6,664 bases of DNA from Nitrospiraceae bacterium UBA6905 (GTDB lineage Bacteria > Nitrospirota > Thermodesulfovibrionia > Thermodesulfovibrionales > UBA6898). The first letter of the stretch is position 1. Each line of letters begins with the position of its first letter. Made by a program: the position numbers and the translations under genes. The stretch spans positions 1-6,664 of the forward strand of contig DKBH01000086.1 of the NCBI GenBank assembly GCA_002451165.1, in the 5' to 3' direction. The notes beneath the pieces were generated by a model. That model made no database searches. It was not told the DNA's origin and worked only from the letters and a program-made list of their open reading frames with translations. Below, piece after piece: positions 5,840-6,664 of the stretch.

Positions 5840-6079
5840 ATGGCGAAGGTGATCGATGCCATATATGAAAACGGCGTGTTCAAGCCGCTGGAGAAAGTGG
5901 ACATAAAAGAGCACGAGAAGGTTGAGATAAAGATAGTGTCCCGCGATGACTGGCAACAGCGCTTCGACCGCATCATCGGGAAAATCCAGGAAAAGTCGTC
6001 TCAGTTCTCCCCTCAAGAGATTGAGGCCGATATCGCTACGGCGATACAAGAGGTCCGGGAAGCAAAGCGTGGCCGTTAG
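5840..6079 (+). CDS. AF2212-like (DUF104) antitoxin
   Basis: This is the predicted antitoxin that binds and neutralises the PIN ribonuclease encoded next to it. The 79-aa protein starts MAKVIDAIYENGVFKPLEKV, the diagnostic N-terminal beta segment of the AF2212/DUF104 family, followed by EKVEIKIVSRDDW. Residues 36-78 are charged and likely helical, the part expected to wrap the toxin. The ATG at 5840 is chosen because AGGAGG (5824-5829) precedes it and the family begins there. A GTG at 5795 in the same frame lies inside the promoter and has no ribosome binding site. The stop overlaps the toxin start by 11 bases, so the two are translationally coupled with the antitoxin first, the usual order. 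Unlike many VapB proteins it shows no recognisable ribbon-helix-helix or AbrB DNA-binding domain, so how the operon is controlled is unclear. Confidence 0.9.
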   Translation: MAKVIDAIYENGVFKPLEKVDIKEHEKVEIKIVSRDDWQQRFDRIIGKIQEKSSQFSPQEIEADIATAIQEVREAKRGR

Positions 6080-6512
6080 GGCCGTCATTGACACCAATAT
6101 CTGGGTCTCTTCTCTCATCAATCCCTTTGGTTTTCCCTCTCTCCTGAAGAAGGCATTTGCAGAAGGCGCTTTCCATCTCGTGATTTCCGAACCCCTGATC
6201 GAGGAGCTCGGCGAGGTTCTTGCCCGCCCAAGGATACGGGATCGGTACGGCATAACCGATGAGGATATCCGGGACATCCTGTCACTCATAGATGAGCTCT
6301 CAGACAATGTATTGCTGCGCAATGATGTCGCCATCTGCCGTGACCAGGATGACAATGCCGTCATAGAGACCGCGATCAAGGGACAGGCCCAGTATCTCAT
6401 CACAGGGGATGATGACATCAAGTTTGACGAAAAGGTCGCTTCATTTCTCGCCAGCCACGGTGTCACTGTCGTCTCACTTTCCAAGTTTCTCTCCGTCATA
6501 GACAAAGCCTGA
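6069..6512 (+). CDS. PIN-domain toxin (putative endoribonuclease)
   Basis: This is the toxin partner of the upstream antitoxin, predicted to be a Mg2+-dependent RNA-cutting enzyme of the PIN_3/COG1569 group. The GTG at 6069 is chosen because GGGAAG (6057-6062) lies 6 bases upstream and it puts VIDTN at residues 6-10, where this family has it. The 147-aa product keeps the acidic active-site set: D8 in DTN, E46 in IEELGEVLARP, D95 in CRDQDDN, and D114-D116 in ITGDDDI. Its start overlaps the antitoxin end by 11 bases. The C-terminus (VTVVSLSKFLSVIDKA) is complete for the family, so the toxin looks intact and active. Its last 17 bases overlap an open minus-strand frame of a broken YD-repeat gene. 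Assignment is firm; the RNA target cannot be read from sequence. Confidence 0.9.
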   Translation: MAVRAVIDTNIWVSSLINPFGFPSLLKKAFAEGAFHLVISEPLIEELGEVLARPRIRDRYGITDEDIRDILSLIDELSDNVLLRNDVAICRDQDDNAVIETAIKGQAQYLITGDDDIKFDEKVASFLASHGVTVVSLSKFLSVIDKA

Positions 6513-6664
6513 TTCGCGCCATTGCTGATCCGTTAGAATAGATAATCGTCTTCACCTGCTCCGCATTGTCGTAGTCGTAGGTGAGCACCTCGGCAGAGGC
6601 TAACGCAGGGGCGATGAGGGGCAGGCATAATATTAATGCTATGAGCAGCCTGATTGCTGTTTTG
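6496..6664 (-). pseudogene. Truncated 5' end of a secreted RHS/YD-repeat protein
   Basis: On the minus strand the frame is open from the window edge to a TGA at 6496-6498 (55 residues visible). Its start codon lies beyond 6664. The visible chain opens with a Sec signal peptide: a basic start (KTAIR), a hydrophobic core (LLIALILCLPLIAPALA) and an ALASA-E cleavage site. LTYDYDNAEQVKTIIYSNGS follows, which fits the first unit of an RHS/YD repeat. After that the frame turns to AMARIRLCL and stops inside the toxin gene, so YD-like sequence ends at about base 6520. A full-length YD-repeat protein would run for hundreds of residues. The likely reading is a gene cut off where the toxin-antitoxin segment begins. 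It could instead be a short secreted protein, but a single YD unit would be unusual. Confidence 0.6.

Noticed and set aside
5729..6505. 258-codon open frame on the minus strand
   Set aside because: It runs antisense to the toxin and antitoxin genes, both of which have clear families and ribosome binding sites. Only its final part (5729-5839, ending VAVYEL) lies outside them and looks mildly protein-like, which is too little to call.

Overview
This is a chromosomal-type window from a Gram-negative (diderm) bacterium. The main reason is a complete GspA/ExeA-GspB/ExeB pair, which works across the inner membrane and peptidoglycan to place an outer-membrane secretin. Moderately high GC by eye, a lone isoprenoid-reductase-like flavoprotein and a DUF104/PIN toxin-antitoxin pair would fit Nitrospirota or Desulfobacterota-like lineages, but there is no rRNA or other marker, so that placement is an inference only.

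Layout, left to right. (1) 101-493 encodes a small unrecognised membrane protein with a strong ribosome binding site and a textbook intrinsic terminator (528-562), so transcription ends there. (2) 563-816 is a gap whose minus strand (578-811) stays open without a start codon and reads like the decayed C-terminus of a protein. (3) 817-3196 is a tight two-gene operon, gspA then gspB, one base apart. No other type II secretion genes are visible. (4) 3197-3559 is a 363-base gap with an imperfect hairpin and a plausible sigma-70 promoter whose -10 lies inside an inverted repeat. (5) 3560-4234 encodes a compact cation-efflux-like membrane protein with an unusual predicted metal site and a cysteine-rich tail. 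(6) 4376-5533 encodes an FAD-dependent oxidoreductase of the geranylgeranyl reductase family. (7) 5534-5839 is a visibly more AT-rich gap carrying a good promoter for the next operon. (8) 5840-6512 is a toxin-antitoxin module: an AF2212-like (DUF104) antitoxin overlapping by 11 bases a PIN-domain ribonuclease toxin that starts with GTG. (9) The right edge holds, on the minus strand, the signal peptide and first YD-like repeat of an RHS/YD-repeat protein that hits a stop inside the 3' end of the toxin gene. This looks like a gene broken where the toxin-antitoxin module joins it.

The only obvious functional groupings are gspAB (secretin assembly) and the toxin-antitoxin pair. The transporter and the flavoprotein are co-oriented, but a candidate promoter between them and a lack of shared function suggest separate units. 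I see no tRNA, rRNA, CRISPR array or intact insertion sequence. The best candidates for something undescribed are the Asp/Glu plus Cys/Cys variant of the cation-efflux site, the altered motif in the reductase, and the broken YD-repeat gene at the toxin-antitoxin boundary.
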